From contig BJUT01000043.1 of NCBI GenBank assembly GCA_007988745.1, positions 1-38,101 on the forward strand: DNA of 38,101 bases. The letters run 5' to 3'. The stretch comes from Pseudoalteromonas atlantica (GTDB lineage: Bacteria; Pseudomonadota; Gammaproteobacteria; Enterobacterales; Alteromonadaceae). The translations under genes were made by a program, and so were the position numbers. Shown here piece after piece: positions 25,825 through 35,600 of this stretch (its first letter is position 1; each line of letters begins with the position of its first letter). Below the pieces are notes generated by a model. That model had not been told where the DNA came from. It was given only the letters and a program-made list of their open reading frames with translations, and did not search any database.

Positions 25825-26228
25825 TGTAATTACTCCAAAATAGTTTACCCGTGAGAGGGATGAGCGCTGGAAATTGACGAAACTTTACCACTTCATTTTT
25901 AAGGGTGCCACATAATGAGAAGTTAAACCCGAAAAAAGCGAGCATTGTGAATTAATAAATCTAAATAGCAATAAAATATGGATATAAAATTCAACAAAAA
26001 GCATATAAATTAAATTTAAAGCTAACAACACCGTTAAAAAGCGCCTTCACATTTACGTGAACGTAAAGGTAATACCAAGTGTAAACCTTGTATTACACAG
26101 CTCCCCTCCCAGCAAAGTCGCACAGTGTATAGGTTTATGAAGAAAAAAGCAGATTTACCACAACTGGTCTGAGGTGTTTATTTGAAGGGGCAATTTGCGC
26201 TTTTTTAATATTTCATAAAACAAATACA
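25825..26228. other. Non-coding region upstream of the leucine dehydrogenase gene
   Basis: There is no coding frame. The region contains the palindrome TTTACGTGAACGTAAA (26052-26067). A stem-loop at 26069-26096 pairs GTAATACCAAG with CTTGTATTAC, with one unpaired C. AACTGGTCTGAGGTGTT (26162-26178) resembles the enterobacterial FadR site at 14 of 17 positions. I could not place a promoter with certainty. Confidence 0.5.
26052..26067. promoter_or_regulatory. Palindromic operator candidate (TTTACGT-GA-ACGTAAA) before the leucine dehydrogenase gene
   Basis: This is a perfect 7-2-7 inverted repeat, about 230 bases before the GTG start. To my recollection it resembles the motif of LiuR, the MerR-family regulator of branched-chain amino acid catabolism in Alteromonadales. 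That match is from memory and not checked. The target gene would fit. Confidence 0.5.
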
Positions 26229-26253
26229 AAAAAAGCGAGCCTAAGCTCGCTTT
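26229..26253 (-). terminator. Intrinsic terminator of the fumarase gene
   Basis: AAAGCGAGC (26232-26240) / GCTCGCTTT (26245-26253) has a CTAA loop. On the minus strand a run of seven T follows. It is 22 bases after the stop codon at 26275. Confidence 0.92.
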
Positions 26254-26274
26254 GTAATTAGATTACGTAAACCT

Positions 26275-27801
26275 TTATTTAAGCTTACCGTCTAGCTCTT
26301 CAATTTTAGCTTTCCAAATTGCAGGGCCTTGCGTGTGTGCGTTAGCACCTTCGCTGTCTACGGCAACCGTAACTGGCATATCTTCTACTTCAAATTCGTA
26401 GATTGCTTCCATACCTAAATCTTCAAAGGCAACCACGCGTGCTTTTTTAATTGCTTTAGATACTAAGTATGCCGCACCACCTACAGCCATTAAATAAACC
26501 GATTTATGCTCTTTAATCGACTCAACTGTAGCAGGACCACGCTCAGCTTTACCTATCATGCCTACAATGCCGGTTTTTTCTAGCATCATATCGGTAAATT
26601 TATCCATACGTGTTGCGGTAGTAGGGCCTGCAGGGCCTACGGCTTCATCACCTACAGCATCAACTGGGCCAACGTAATAAATAAACTTATTATCAAAATC
26701 AACGCCCTCAGGTAAACCTTCACCTGAATTGATCATATCTTGTAAGCGTTTATGAGCAGCATCACGGCCTGTTAAAATAGTGCCTGAGAGTAAAACAGTT
26801 TCTCCCATTTTCCACTCGCGGGTGTCTTCTTTAGTTAACGTATCTAAATTAACACGGCGAGTTCCTTCACCTACTTCAAATGTCACTTCTGGCCAGTCTT
26901 CTAGCTTAGGCGCTTTTAAATCTGCAGGGCCTGAGCCGTCTAGTGTAAAGTGTACGTGGCGCGTAGCTGCACAGTTAGGGATCATCACAACAGGTTTTGA
27001 TGCCGCATGCGTAGGCGCTGTTTTTACTTTAATATCAACAACCGTTGTTAAACCACCTAAACCTTGCGCGCCAATACCTAGTTTGTTAGCACGTTCAAAA
27101 ATTTCTAAACGCAGTTTTTCTTCCGTTGTTTCTGCACCGCGCTCCATAAGCTCATGAATATCAACCGGGTCCATTAACGACTCTTTTGCCATTACCGCTG
27201 CTTTTTCGGCGGTTCCGCCAATACCTATACCTAGCATGCCTGGCGGGCACCAACCAGCGCCCATTGTCGGTAGCGTTTTTTCTACCCATGCAGCTACATC
27301 GTCAGATGGGTTTAGCATAACCATTTTACTTTTGTTCTCTGAGCCGCCGCCTTTCGCTGCAACCATTACTTCTACTTCGCCACCCGCCACTAAATCAATG
27401 TGTACAACTGAAGGGGTATTATCTTTAGTGTTTTTACGTGTGCCAGCAGGGTCAGCTACAATAGAAGCTCGTAGTGGGTTATCTGGATTTAAATATGCGC
27501 GACGTGTGCCTTCATCAACCATTTGTTGTACGGTTAAATCTGTTTTATCCCACTTAACATCCATCCCTACTTTTACAAAACAGGTAATAATACCCGTGTC
27601 TTGACACAATGGACGCTTGCCTTCAGCCGACATACGCGAGTTAATTAAAATTTGCGCGATTGCATCTTTTGCAGCCTTACTTTGTTCTTTGTTGTAGGCT
27701 TTTTCTAGCGCTTGAACAAAATCAAGGGGATGATAAAAAGAGATATATTGCAACGCATCTTCAATGCTATCAATAAAGTCTTGCTGACGGATTGTACTCA
27801 T
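26275..27801 (-). CDS. fumA: Class I fumarate hydratase (iron-sulfur type)
   Basis: This cytoplasmic TCA-cycle enzyme interconverts fumarate and malate with a [4Fe-4S] cluster. The 508-residue protein has the three cluster cysteines in LCQDTG (C66), GAGWCPPGM and IPNCAATRH. It also has KGGGSENKS, the substrate-binding segment GIGIGGTAEKAAVMAKE, and the C-terminal domain with GMIGKAERG and VGGAAYLVSKAI. It is shorter than E. coli FumA/FumB (548) but complete by these motifs. AAGGA lies about 7 bases before the ATG. A 16-bp perfect palindrome sits in its leader (27822-27837). No fumC-like gene is in the window. It is monocistronic and divergent from pabB. Confidence 0.95.
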   Translation of the reverse strand: MSTIRQQDFIDSIEDALQYISFYHPLDFVQALEKAYNKEQSKAAKDAIAQILINSRMSAEGKRPLCQDTGIITCFVKVGMDVKWDKTDLTVQQMVDEGTRRAYLNPDNPLRASIVADPAGTRKNTKDNTPSVVHIDLVAGGEVEVMVAAKGGGSENKSKMVMLNPSDDVAAWVEKTLPTMGAGWCPPGMLGIGIGGTAEKAAVMAKESLMDPVDIHELMERGAETTEEKLRLEIFERANKLGIGAQGLGGLTTVVDIKVKTAPTHAASKPVVMIPNCAATRHVHFTLDGSGPADLKAPKLEDWPEVTFEVGEGTRRVNLDTLTKEDTREWKMGETVLLSGTILTGRDAAHKRLQDMINSGEGLPEGVDFDNKFIYYVGPVDAVGDEAVGPAGPTTATRMDKFTDMMLEKTGIVGMIGKAERGPATVESIKEHKSVYLMAVGGAAYLVSKAIKKARVVAFEDLGMEAIYEFEVEDMPVTVAVDSEGANAHTQGPAIWKAKIEELDGKLK

Positions 27802-27821
27802 AGTGGTTCCTTAAGTTAGCG

Positions 27822-27837
27822 TTACGCTTAAGCGTAA
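27822..27837. repeat. 16-bp perfect palindrome in the fumarase leader
   Basis: TTACGCTTAAGCGTAA reads the same on both strands and lies 21 bases before the fumarase start, close to the AAGGA ribosome binding site. It could be an operator or a hairpin in the 5' leader. Confidence 0.7.
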
Positions 27838-27970
27838 TCTATACCAAACCGGTGACGGTGGTTTGCACTGTTTTAATTACAACGTAGATTTGATACTAAA
27901 CGCTGCCAAAAAAATTTGACTTATGATACCCTCCCAGCCCGTTTCGAGCCAGTTCTTAAAGGGGCAGTAA

Positions 27971-29317
27971 ATGCTAAACAATGAAAAAAATTGTGTAAAA
28001 TTAGCCATAACACAAAACTGCATTGATGTTTTCGCGCATTTTGCGCATTTACCCTATGCCGTATTACTAGACTCAGCCAATAGCGAGCACATAAATAGTC
28101 GCTTTGATATTATTGCGATAGAGCCTCACGCTATTTTAGAAGTAAACAACAATCAAAGCGTATTTAATCAGCAGCTTGACTCGCGTAGCCCCTTTACAAT
28201 AATGAACGATGAACTAAGTAAACTTAGCGCGCTAAAAGCCACTAATAACCTGCCTTTTAACGGCGGCTGGCTTGGTTATTTTGGTTACGATTTAGGGCGT
28301 ATTATTGAGCACATGCCACGCACGGCAAAACACGATATAACAATGCCACAAATGGCCATTGGCCTTTATTTAGATGCGCTGATATTTGATAAACACCAGC
28401 AAAGCTGGTTTTACGTTTCTCAACCTGAGGTGAACCGTTTAGCGCTTTACCAGCAATTTTTAGCAAACGATGTAGCGCCTGCACAGTTTTCGCTCACCAG
28501 CGATTGGCACTCAAATATGAGTAAGCATGAATACGCTGATAAATTTGCGCAAATACAAGATTATTTAAAAAGTGGTGATTGCTATCAAATCAACCTAGCA
28601 CAGCGCTTTAGTGCCGGTTTTAAAGGCGACCCTTTCCAAGCCTATAAAGTATTGCGTGAGGCTAATAAAGCGCCATTTTCTAGCTTTATTAACCACCCAC
28701 GTGGCGCCATTTTATCAATATCGCCAGAGCGCTTTATTGCAGTTCACGACAATATAGTTGAAACAAAACCCATCAAGGGCACTTTGCCACGCATGGCCGA
28801 TGCAATCGCCGACCAACAGCAAGCCAGAGCCCTTGAAAACTCAACCAAAGACCGCGCAGAGAACGTAATGATTGTTGATTTACTGCGTAACGATTTAGGT
28901 AAAGTTGCAAAACCTGGCTCTGTAAAGGTGCCCTCACTTTTTGCTATTGAGAGCTTTCCGGCAGTTCATCACTTAGTGAGTACCGTAACGGCAGAACTGG
29001 ATGAGAGCAAAACGTGTGTTGATCAACTTGAAGCAGCATTCCCCGGAGGGTCAATCACTGGCGCGCCTAAAATTAGAGCTATGGAGATAATTGAAGAGCT
29101 AGAGCCTCATAGGCGTAGTATTTACTGTGGCTCTATAGGGTATTTAAGCGCCTGCGGTAATATGGACACCAGTATTACAATTCGTACATTGGTTTGTCAT
29201 AACGAACACATTTATTGCTGGGCCGGCGGTGGTATTGTCGCTGATTCTAAAGTCGAATTGGAATACCAAGAAACATACGATAAAGTGAATAAAATACTTC
29301 CTTTATTAAAACAGTAG
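27971..29317 (+). CDS. pabB: Aminodeoxychorismate synthase component I (PabB)
   Basis: PabB aminates chorismate to 4-amino-4-deoxychorismate for folate synthesis, using ammonia from a PabA subunit. The 448-residue protein has the N-terminal subdomain (PFNGGWLGYFGYDLGR) and then the chorismate-binding domain from about 185. Its motifs are DCYQINLAQRF, SPERF, the PIKGT motif with the lysine that distinguishes PabB from anthranilate synthase, DRAENVMIVDLLRNDLG, FPGGSITGAPK and GGGIVADS. These residues set it apart from TrpE, whose motif reads PIAGT. GGGG lies about 7 bases before the ATG. The nudL gene follows 6 bases after the stop, so the two form an operon, as in other gammaproteobacteria. 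pabA and pabC are elsewhere. Confidence 0.95.
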   Translation: MLNNEKNCVKLAITQNCIDVFAHFAHLPYAVLLDSANSEHINSRFDIIAIEPHAILEVNNNQSVFNQQLDSRSPFTIMNDELSKLSALKATNNLPFNGGWLGYFGYDLGRIIEHMPRTAKHDITMPQMAIGLYLDALIFDKHQQSWFYVSQPEVNRLALYQQFLANDVAPAQFSLTSDWHSNMSKHEYADKFAQIQDYLKSGDCYQINLAQRFSAGFKGDPFQAYKVLREANKAPFSSFINHPRGAILSISPERFIAVHDNIVETKPIKGTLPRMADAIADQQQARALENSTKDRAENVMIVDLLRNDLGKVAKPGSVKVPSLFAIESFPAVHHLVSTVTAELDESKTCVDQLEAAFPGGSITGAPKIRAMEIIEELEPHRRSIYCGSIGYLSACGNMDTSITIRTLVCHNEHIYCWAGGGIVADSKVELEYQETYDKVNKILPLLKQ

Positions 29318-29323
29318 AACGCT

Positions 29324-29899
29324 TTGAATAGTGAACATATTATGGCGCGGTTTCAGCTAAGCCCTACTGCTGCGCCAAATCAAATAAAAGATACCCGTAA
29401 AAAGCGTGCCAGTGCGGTTATGCTGCCTATTATTGATGTTGATAACCACGCGCATATTTTATTGTGCAAACGCCCTACTTATTTACATCATCACCCTGGG
29501 GAAATTTGTTTACCCGGCGGTAAATTTGAGCAAAGCGATAAGCACCTGCGCACCACAGCGCTTCGAGAACTACACGAAGAGCTTAATATAGCGCCTAGTA
29601 ATGTTAAAGTGCTCGGGCAGCTGCCACAATACTCTACCCTAACTGGCTTTAGCATTAGCCCATTTGTGGGTTTACTTGATGAACACACAGTATGGGAGAA
29701 CGATTATAATGAAGTGCAAGCTAGCTTTTTACTGTCGCTTACCCAGCTTTCAAACGAGGCCAATTGGCAGCCCATTCCTTTTCAACGTTTTGGCAAAACC
29801 ATCACCTTGCGAGGGTTTAGTACACCGCACGGATTACTGTGGGGAGCAACGGCTAGCATTATAAAAAACTTTACAAAACAGCTTGCCCTACCAGTGTAA
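29324..29899 (+). CDS. nudL: NudL, Nudix hydrolase (CoA pyrophosphatase-like)
   Basis: The protein has 191 residues from a TTG at 29324; an ATG at 29342 gives 185. I prefer the TTG because the E. coli NudL N-terminus has about ten residues before the matching RFQL. It contains LLCKRPTYLHHHPGEICLPG, typical of the NudL/YeaB group, and the Nudix core RELHEEL with the GG element before it. The last turn of the consensus reads LNI, not xGU, as in other NudL proteins. NudL-type enzymes hydrolyse the pyrophosphate of CoA or related nucleotides; the E. coli enzyme is only partly characterised. It is expected to be translated with pabB. Confidence 0.87.
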   Translation: MNSEHIMARFQLSPTAAPNQIKDTRKKRASAVMLPIIDVDNHAHILLCKRPTYLHHHPGEICLPGGKFEQSDKHLRTTALRELHEELNIAPSNVKVLGQLPQYSTLTGFSISPFVGLLDEHTVWENDYNEVQASFLLSLTQLSNEANWQPIPFQRFGKTITLRGFSTPHGLLWGATASIIKNFTKQLALPV

Positions 29900-30001
29900 A
29901 ACTTACGGCCAAATAGTTACATAATATAGAATTAACGTTATGATACTCGACCGTTCAAAGAACAGCTTTCGGGCTGAGTAAATAAAGTAGAGACCCATAG
30001 T

Positions 30002-31378
30002 ATGATCAGTGCATTTGATATGTTTAGCATTGGTATTGGCCCATCGTCGTCACATACCGTTGGCCCAATGCGTGCCTCGCGCTTATTTGTTAATGACCTA
30101 CAAGAGCAACAACTTTTAACCTCTGTTACCGATATAAAGGTAGAGCTTTATGGCTCACTGGGTCAAACCGGCGTAGGCCATGGCTCTGGTAAAGCCGTTA
30201 TATTAGGGCTTGCCGGCTACGACCCAGAAACAATAGATGCCGATTTAGTTGACGATATCCTTGCCACCATTGAAAAAGAGCAAGTGATATACCTCAACCA
30301 AACCCATAAAGCGAACTTTCCTAAGCAAGGGGCTATTGTTTTTCATCGCCGCAAAACGTTACCTAAGCACTCTAATGCCATGGAAATTATTGCCTCAAAT
30401 AATGGCGAAAAAGTATATAGCAAAGTGTACTATTCTATTGGCGGCGGCTTTATTGTTACCGATGAAGAATTTGAAAACGAAAAACAAGCAGCCCTTGATA
30501 TTCGCGAGCAAAACCCGGCTCCTTACCCGTTCGAAAGTGCAAAAGATTTACTAGAGCTGTGTAAAGAATCAGGCTTTAGTGTATCTACTTTAATGATGCA
30601 TAACGAAAAAACGCTGCGCAAAGAAGACGATATTAAAGACGAGTTGTTTAATATTTGGCAAGTAATGAAAGCCTGTATTGAACGTGGCATGCGCACCGAG
30701 GGAATTTTACCAGGTGGTTTAAAAGTTAAACGCCGTGCACCTAGTTTGTATTTAAAGCTAAATGTAGAAGTGAGTAATGACCCACTCAGAGCAATGGATT
30801 GGGTGGATTTATTCGCCTTGGCTGTAAATGAAGAAAATGCCGCAGGTGGGCGCGTAGTCACGGCGCCAACAAATGGTGCTGCGGGTATATTGCCGGCCGT
30901 TTTAATGTACTACCACACATTTATTAAAGAAGTGGACCGCGACATAGCCACACGCTATTTATTAACCGCAGCGGCGATTGGTATTTTATACAAAAAAAAT
31001 GCCTCTATTTCGGGCGCAGAAGTAGGCTGCCAAGGTGAAGTAGGTGTTGCCTGTTCAATGGCCGCTGGCGCACTCACCGAAATTGTTGGTGGTAATGTAG
31101 TACATGTTGAAAACGCCGCCGAAATAGGCATGGAGCATAATTTAGGCCTAACTTGCGACCCTGTAGGCGGATTGGTACAAGTACCGTGTATTGAGCGCAA
31201 TGCCATGGGCGCCATTAAAGCAATTAATGCCTCTCGCCTAGCAATACGTGGCAGTGGCGAGCAAAAGGTGTCGCTTGATAAAGTGATTAAAACCATGCTC
31301 GATACCGGTAACGACATGAAAACCAAATATAAAGAAACCGCTCGCGGTGGATTAGCGGTAAACATTATTGAATGTTAA
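30002..31378 (+). CDS. sdaA: L-serine ammonia-lyase (iron-sulfur serine deaminase)
   Basis: SdaA deaminates L-serine to pyruvate with a [4Fe-4S] cluster in the cytoplasm. The 458-residue single-chain protein has the N-terminal beta domain (about 1-160) starting [20 protein letters not shown] and [13 protein letters not shown]. Its alpha catalytic domain (about 180-450) has [64 protein letters not shown] and GGLAVNI. The cysteines of the last motifs hold the cluster. It matches SdaA/SdaB/TdcG of E. coli in length (about 455), and the paralogue cannot be assigned. A GAGA-type ribosome binding site precedes the start. A strong terminator follows 13 bases after the stop. Confidence 0.95.
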   Translation: MISAFDMFSIGIGPSSSHTVGPMRASRLFVNDLQEQQLLTSVTDIKVELYGSLGQTGVGHGSGKAVILGLAGYDPETIDADLVDDILATIEKEQVIYLNQTHKANFPKQGAIVFHRRKTLPKHSNAMEIIASNNGEKVYSKVYYSIGGGFIVTDEEFENEKQAALDIREQNPAPYPFESAKDLLELCKESGFSVSTLMMHNEKTLRKEDDIKDELFNIWQVMKACIERGMRTEGILPGGLKVKRRAPSLYLKLNVEVSNDPLRAMDWVDLFALAVNEENAAGGRVVTAPTNGAAGILPAVLMYYHTFIKEVDRDIATRYLLTAAAIGILYKKNASISGAEVGCQGEVGVACSMAAGALTEIVGGNVVHVENAAEIGMEHNLGLTCDPVGGLVQVPCIERNAMGAIKAINASRLAIRGSGEQKVSLDKVIKTMLDTGNDMKTKYKETARGGLAVNIIEC

Positions 31379-31390
31379 GCGTATAAAAAC

Positions 31391-31425
31391 AAAAAACCGC
31401 GTATTTTAGCAGTACGCGGTTTTTT
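31391..31425. terminator. Bidirectional terminator between sdaA and cysB
   Basis: AAAAAACCGCGTA (31391-31403) / TACGCGGTTTTTT (31413-31425) is a long stem with A and T runs on the two sides. It serves sdaA on the plus strand and cysB on the minus strand. Confidence 0.92.
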
Positions 31426-31449
31426 AGTATTTGTATACTTAAAGTTTTA

Positions 31450-32472
<1,023 letters not shown>

Positions 32473-32720
32473 CTAAGCAAAACCAAGTTTAATTTAGTTA
32501 AAACTTGGCAAAGTAAGCACGTATATTTTCATTATTTAAGCATTAAGGCTAGCATAATAAACCCGCTGCAGATAGCGATGTTTATTCAGGTTCAACTTAT
32601 AATACATTATTCTTATATCTAATTTTTAACATATTTTTAAGTTAATCAGCGCAAAGCTACCCTCAAAGCATATATTTGATGTAATATAAAAAAATAGATT
32701 ATGAATCCGAGAATTAAGCC

Positions 32721-33479
32721 ATGATCGTTTCGATTATAATTGTGCTTATAGTGGCACTGATAGTGATTGCACTATGGGTAAGCGCTGTACAGCAGCATAA
32801 AGAAAAGCAAGAAGTTGAACGTCGCAAAGAATTGACAAAACAAAAAGCGATAATTGAAGAAACCGAAGAAGCACTTATGAATAGCGCTAATATTCCGCTT
32901 TCTGAAAACATTATACGCGTTTTACAACGTAGATGTTACGAAGCACTTAACGCTATGGTGAACCATTCACCTAATTCTAAAGCATTAAAAAGCAGAATGA
33001 ACGAAGCTAAAGAAAAGCTAAGTGGAGCAGTTCAAGGTAATAGCAGCGACAATTTATCGTTACCAAGTAACGATAAGCAGTTAGTCTCGTTAATTCAGGG
33101 CATAAAAAAGCTTAGAGTTATTATGCGCTCTGAGCACAGTAAAGGCCGTGTAGATAGCCAAGTATTTGCAGCAGAAGATAAACGCCTTGAAAAGTTACAA
33201 CTTAGAATCAACATAGAAAGCCAAATTAAACGCGGTTTATCTGCTCGTTCAGCGAGCATGGTGGGCTCTGCTAGGCAATATTTTGAAAAAGCCTATGCCA
33301 CACTTAGTGCCGTTACCTATTCTGATGAATACGTAAACGCAAAACGCCAAGAAGTTGAAGCCTATTTAGAAGAAATAAGCACCGAACTAAAAGCATCAAA
33401 TGCCACTGCCTTGAAGAAAAAAGCAGAAGCAGAGCAAGATGACTTAGACGTATTATTTGCACCTAAAAAGAAATGGTAA
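32721..33479 (+). CDS. Membrane-anchored coiled-coil protein of unknown function
   Basis: I do not recognise this 252-residue protein. An N-terminal membrane anchor (residues 2-22, MIVSIIIVLIVALIVIALW) is followed by a highly charged helical region. That region has coiled coil at about 25-60 (KEKQEVERRKELTKQ) and again near 190-245, so the bulk should lie in the cytoplasm. There is no catalytic motif. The end, DDLDVLFAPKKKW, is lysine-rich with a tryptophan and looks like a conserved tail. It has an ATG start and a good terminator, so it is a genuine gene. A scaffold or regulator role can only be guessed. Confidence 0.85.
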   Translation: MIVSIIIVLIVALIVIALWVSAVQQHKEKQEVERRKELTKQKAIIEETEEALMNSANIPLSENIIRVLQRRCYEALNAMVNHSPNSKALKSRMNEAKEKLSGAVQGNSSDNLSLPSNDKQLVSLIQGIKKLRVIMRSEHSKGRVDSQVFAAEDKRLEKLQLRINIESQIKRGLSARSASMVGSARQYFEKAYATLSAVTYSDEYVNAKRQEVEAYLEEISTELKASNATALKKKAEAEQDDLDVLFAPKKKW

Positions 33480-33496
33480 TTTTAAATACCCAAAAG

Positions 33497-33526
33497 AAAG
33501 CCCATACATAATGTATGGGCTTTTTT
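33497..33526 (+). terminator. Intrinsic terminator of the coiled-coil gene
   Basis: GCCCATAC (33500-33507) / GTATGGGC (33513-33520) has a 5-base loop and is followed by T6. It starts 20 bases after the stop codon. Confidence 0.92.
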
Positions 33527-33732
33527 GTATCTGTTAAGCTGTTTTTACCAATGGGTAAATACTAACGTATTTTGAGGCACTACCTAGCGCTAACTACGTT
33601 ATAAACGCTCATTTACCACAACATAGATACGCAAGGTATAACAACGCAGCGGCATGAGCGATAGACACTAAATAATAAATGTTTACCCACCCTCAAACTA
33701 AGCCTCTTAGCTAAAAGAATGGGTATTAGCTA

Positions 33733-35025
33733 TTACGATAAAAATGCAAACTTGATAATAAATAACGCTGTTAAAATCCACACGCTAATACTAACCTGAT
33801 CGCGTTTACCACACAGTACTTTAACCGCAGTGTACGATATAAAACCAAGAGCAATACCATGCGCAATAGAGAATGTAAGAGGCGTCATAAGTAGTACTAC
33901 ACTTACCGGAATTGCATCGCTCATGTCATCCCAGTTTACAAACTTAAGGTTTTGCAGCATTAATACCGCAACGTATAAAATAGCACCCGCTGTTGCATAA
34001 GCCGGCACCATTTGCGCAAGCGGCGCAAAAAACATCATTAGTAAAAAGCATATACCCACAACAACAGCTGTTAAGCCAGTACGCCCACCAACCGATACAC
34101 CGGCTACAGACTCAATATAAGAAGTAGTGGTAGAAGTACCTAACATTGCACCCGCAATAGTAGCTGTACTATCGGCACTTAAAGCACGCCCTAAACGTGG
34201 CATATTTCCTTTTTCATCGGCTAAGCCTGCTTTTTGAGTTACCGCAACTAACGTGCCTGATGTATCAAATAAATCAACAAACAAAAACGCAAAAATTACA
34301 CTCAGCATAGAAAGCTCAAAGGCCGCTGCAAAATCAAGTTGCATGAAGGTAGGTAAAATAGACGGTGGCATTGACATTACGCCGTGGTACTCAACTAAGT
34401 CGAGGCTTAACGCAATGCCCGTTACTAGCAAAATGCTAATAAGTACGCCGCTTTTTATATCACGATAAAGCAAAGCAGCAATGACAAAAAAGCTTAAAAT
34501 AGCTAATAAAGGACCTGCCGAAGTAATATCGCCAAGCTGTACTAATGTAGCTGGGCTTGAAACAATAATGCCTGCATTTTTAAGCGCAATTAACGCTAAA
34601 AACGCACCAATACCAGTGGCAATAGCCTGCTTTAAAACCAAAGGAATAGCATTAATTATCCACTCTCTGACCTTAAACAAACTTAATATTAAAAATATAC
34701 AACCAGACATAAATACCGCACCTAATGCAGCTTGCCAGCTATAACCCATGCCCAGTACAACACCGTAAGTAAAAAATGCGTTTAAACCCATGCCCGGCGC
34801 AAGTGCTAAAGGGTAATTAGCCCACAATCCCATAATAAAACAGCCAATAGCAGCCGCAATACAGGTAGCAACAAATGCAGCACCTTGATCCATGCCTGCT
34901 TCAGCAAGCATTGCAGGGTTTACAAATACAATGTAAACCATAGTAATGAAAGTAGTGATTCCAGCAATGCTTTCGCGTCGCACATTGGAGTTATTTTCGC
35001 GGAGTTTAAATAGAGCTTCGAGCAT
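33733..35025 (-). CDS. NCS2-family purine permease (AzgA/AdeP-GhxP type)
   Basis: The 430-residue inner-membrane transporter probably has 12 to 14 helices and takes up adenine, guanine or hypoxanthine with protons. It shows the subfamily markers ITTFITMVYIVFVNPAML (about 24-41), PGMGLNAFFTYGVVLGMGYSW, GIGAFLALIALKN, VDLFDTSGTLVAVTQKAGL and the TSTTTSYIESVAGV segment. These assign it to COG2252 rather than to the xanthine/uracil branch. Substrate choice between adenine and guanine/hypoxanthine cannot be made from the sequence. I looked for a purine riboswitch fold before the start and saw none. Confidence 0.92.
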   Translation of the reverse strand: MLEALFKLRENNSNVRRESIAGITTFITMVYIVFVNPAMLAEAGMDQGAAFVATCIAAAIGCFIMGLWANYPLALAPGMGLNAFFTYGVVLGMGYSWQAALGAVFMSGCIFLILSLFKVREWIINAIPLVLKQAIATGIGAFLALIALKNAGIIVSSPATLVQLGDITSAGPLLAILSFFVIAALLYRDIKSGVLISILLVTGIALSLDLVEYHGVMSMPPSILPTFMQLDFAAAFELSMLSVIFAFLFVDLFDTSGTLVAVTQKAGLADEKGNMPRLGRALSADSTATIAGAMLGTSTTTSYIESVAGVSVGGRTGLTAVVVGICFLLMMFFAPLAQMVPAYATAGAILYVAVLMLQNLKFVNWDDMSDAIPVSVVLLMTPLTFSIAHGIALGFISYTAVKVLCGKRDQVSISVWILTALFIIKFAFLS

Positions 35026-35142
35026 AATAGACTTGTGATAGTAAAAAGTGACGTGATTTTACCATAAAATTAAGTATAAACAGGACATTTTACCTTGCGA
35101 TATACTAAACTGTTGACGTAGAAACTATAAAAAAGAAAATAT

Positions 35143-35598
35143 ATGAATAAGACTCAGCCTAGCGGACAAGACTTAGAGCAACAATTAAACAATATTTTAG
35201 ATTTTGTAACACAGCCTACAAACCACAGCGCTGAAAACAATAGTGATGTCAGTGAGCAAACAACACTTAACAAAGCCCTGTATTATTTAAAGCATAACCA
35301 AGCACCGTTGGCAGCTAAGTGGATGCGCCTTGCCGCAATGGCCGGAAATCATCGCGCCCAGTTTTATTTAGGGTTATTTTTTGTCAAAGGCCAAGGCGTA
35401 CCAAAAAGCGTATTTCACGCAGCAGCATGGCTGAGTTTAGCCAGCAGCCAAGGCTACGAACCGGCAACCGCTGCTTTAAATGATTTAAGAAAATATATCG
35501 ACACCAAACGTCTTAAAGACGCTCAATGCTATGCAGCCAGTTTGTATGAGCAAATCCACCAAATTCAGTTTGCCCACTTAATTCCAAAAAATGACTAA
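35143..35598 (+). CDS. Sel1-repeat protein
   Basis: This 151-residue cytoplasmic protein has no signal peptide. Residues about 45-120 hold two Sel1-like helical repeats (KWMRLAAMAGNHRAQFYLGLFFVKGQGV and the AWLSLASSQGYEPATAAL part), shorter relatives of TPR. The N-terminal 40 residues are low-complexity and polar. Such repeats usually mediate protein contacts. It is separated by a non-coding array region (35599-35881) from the sulA-like gene. No functional link is evident. Confidence 0.85.
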   Translation: MNKTQPSGQDLEQQLNNILDFVTQPTNHSAENNSDVSEQTTLNKALYYLKHNQAPLAAKWMRLAAMAGNHRAQFYLGLFFVKGQGVPKSVFHAAAWLSLASSQGYEPATAALNDLRKYIDTKRLKDAQCYAASLYEQIHQIQFAHLIPKND

Positions 35599-35600
35599 CT

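Noticed and set aside
29331..29347. GTG or ATG as the nudL start
   Set aside because: The N-terminal comparison with E. coli NudL favours a longer protein, so the TTG at 29324 is kept, with the ATG at 29342 as an alternative.
35026..35142. Purine riboswitch before the NCS2 permease
   Set aside because: No paired three-way junction or conserved loop residues are visible in the short leader, and such riboswitches are rare in this group.
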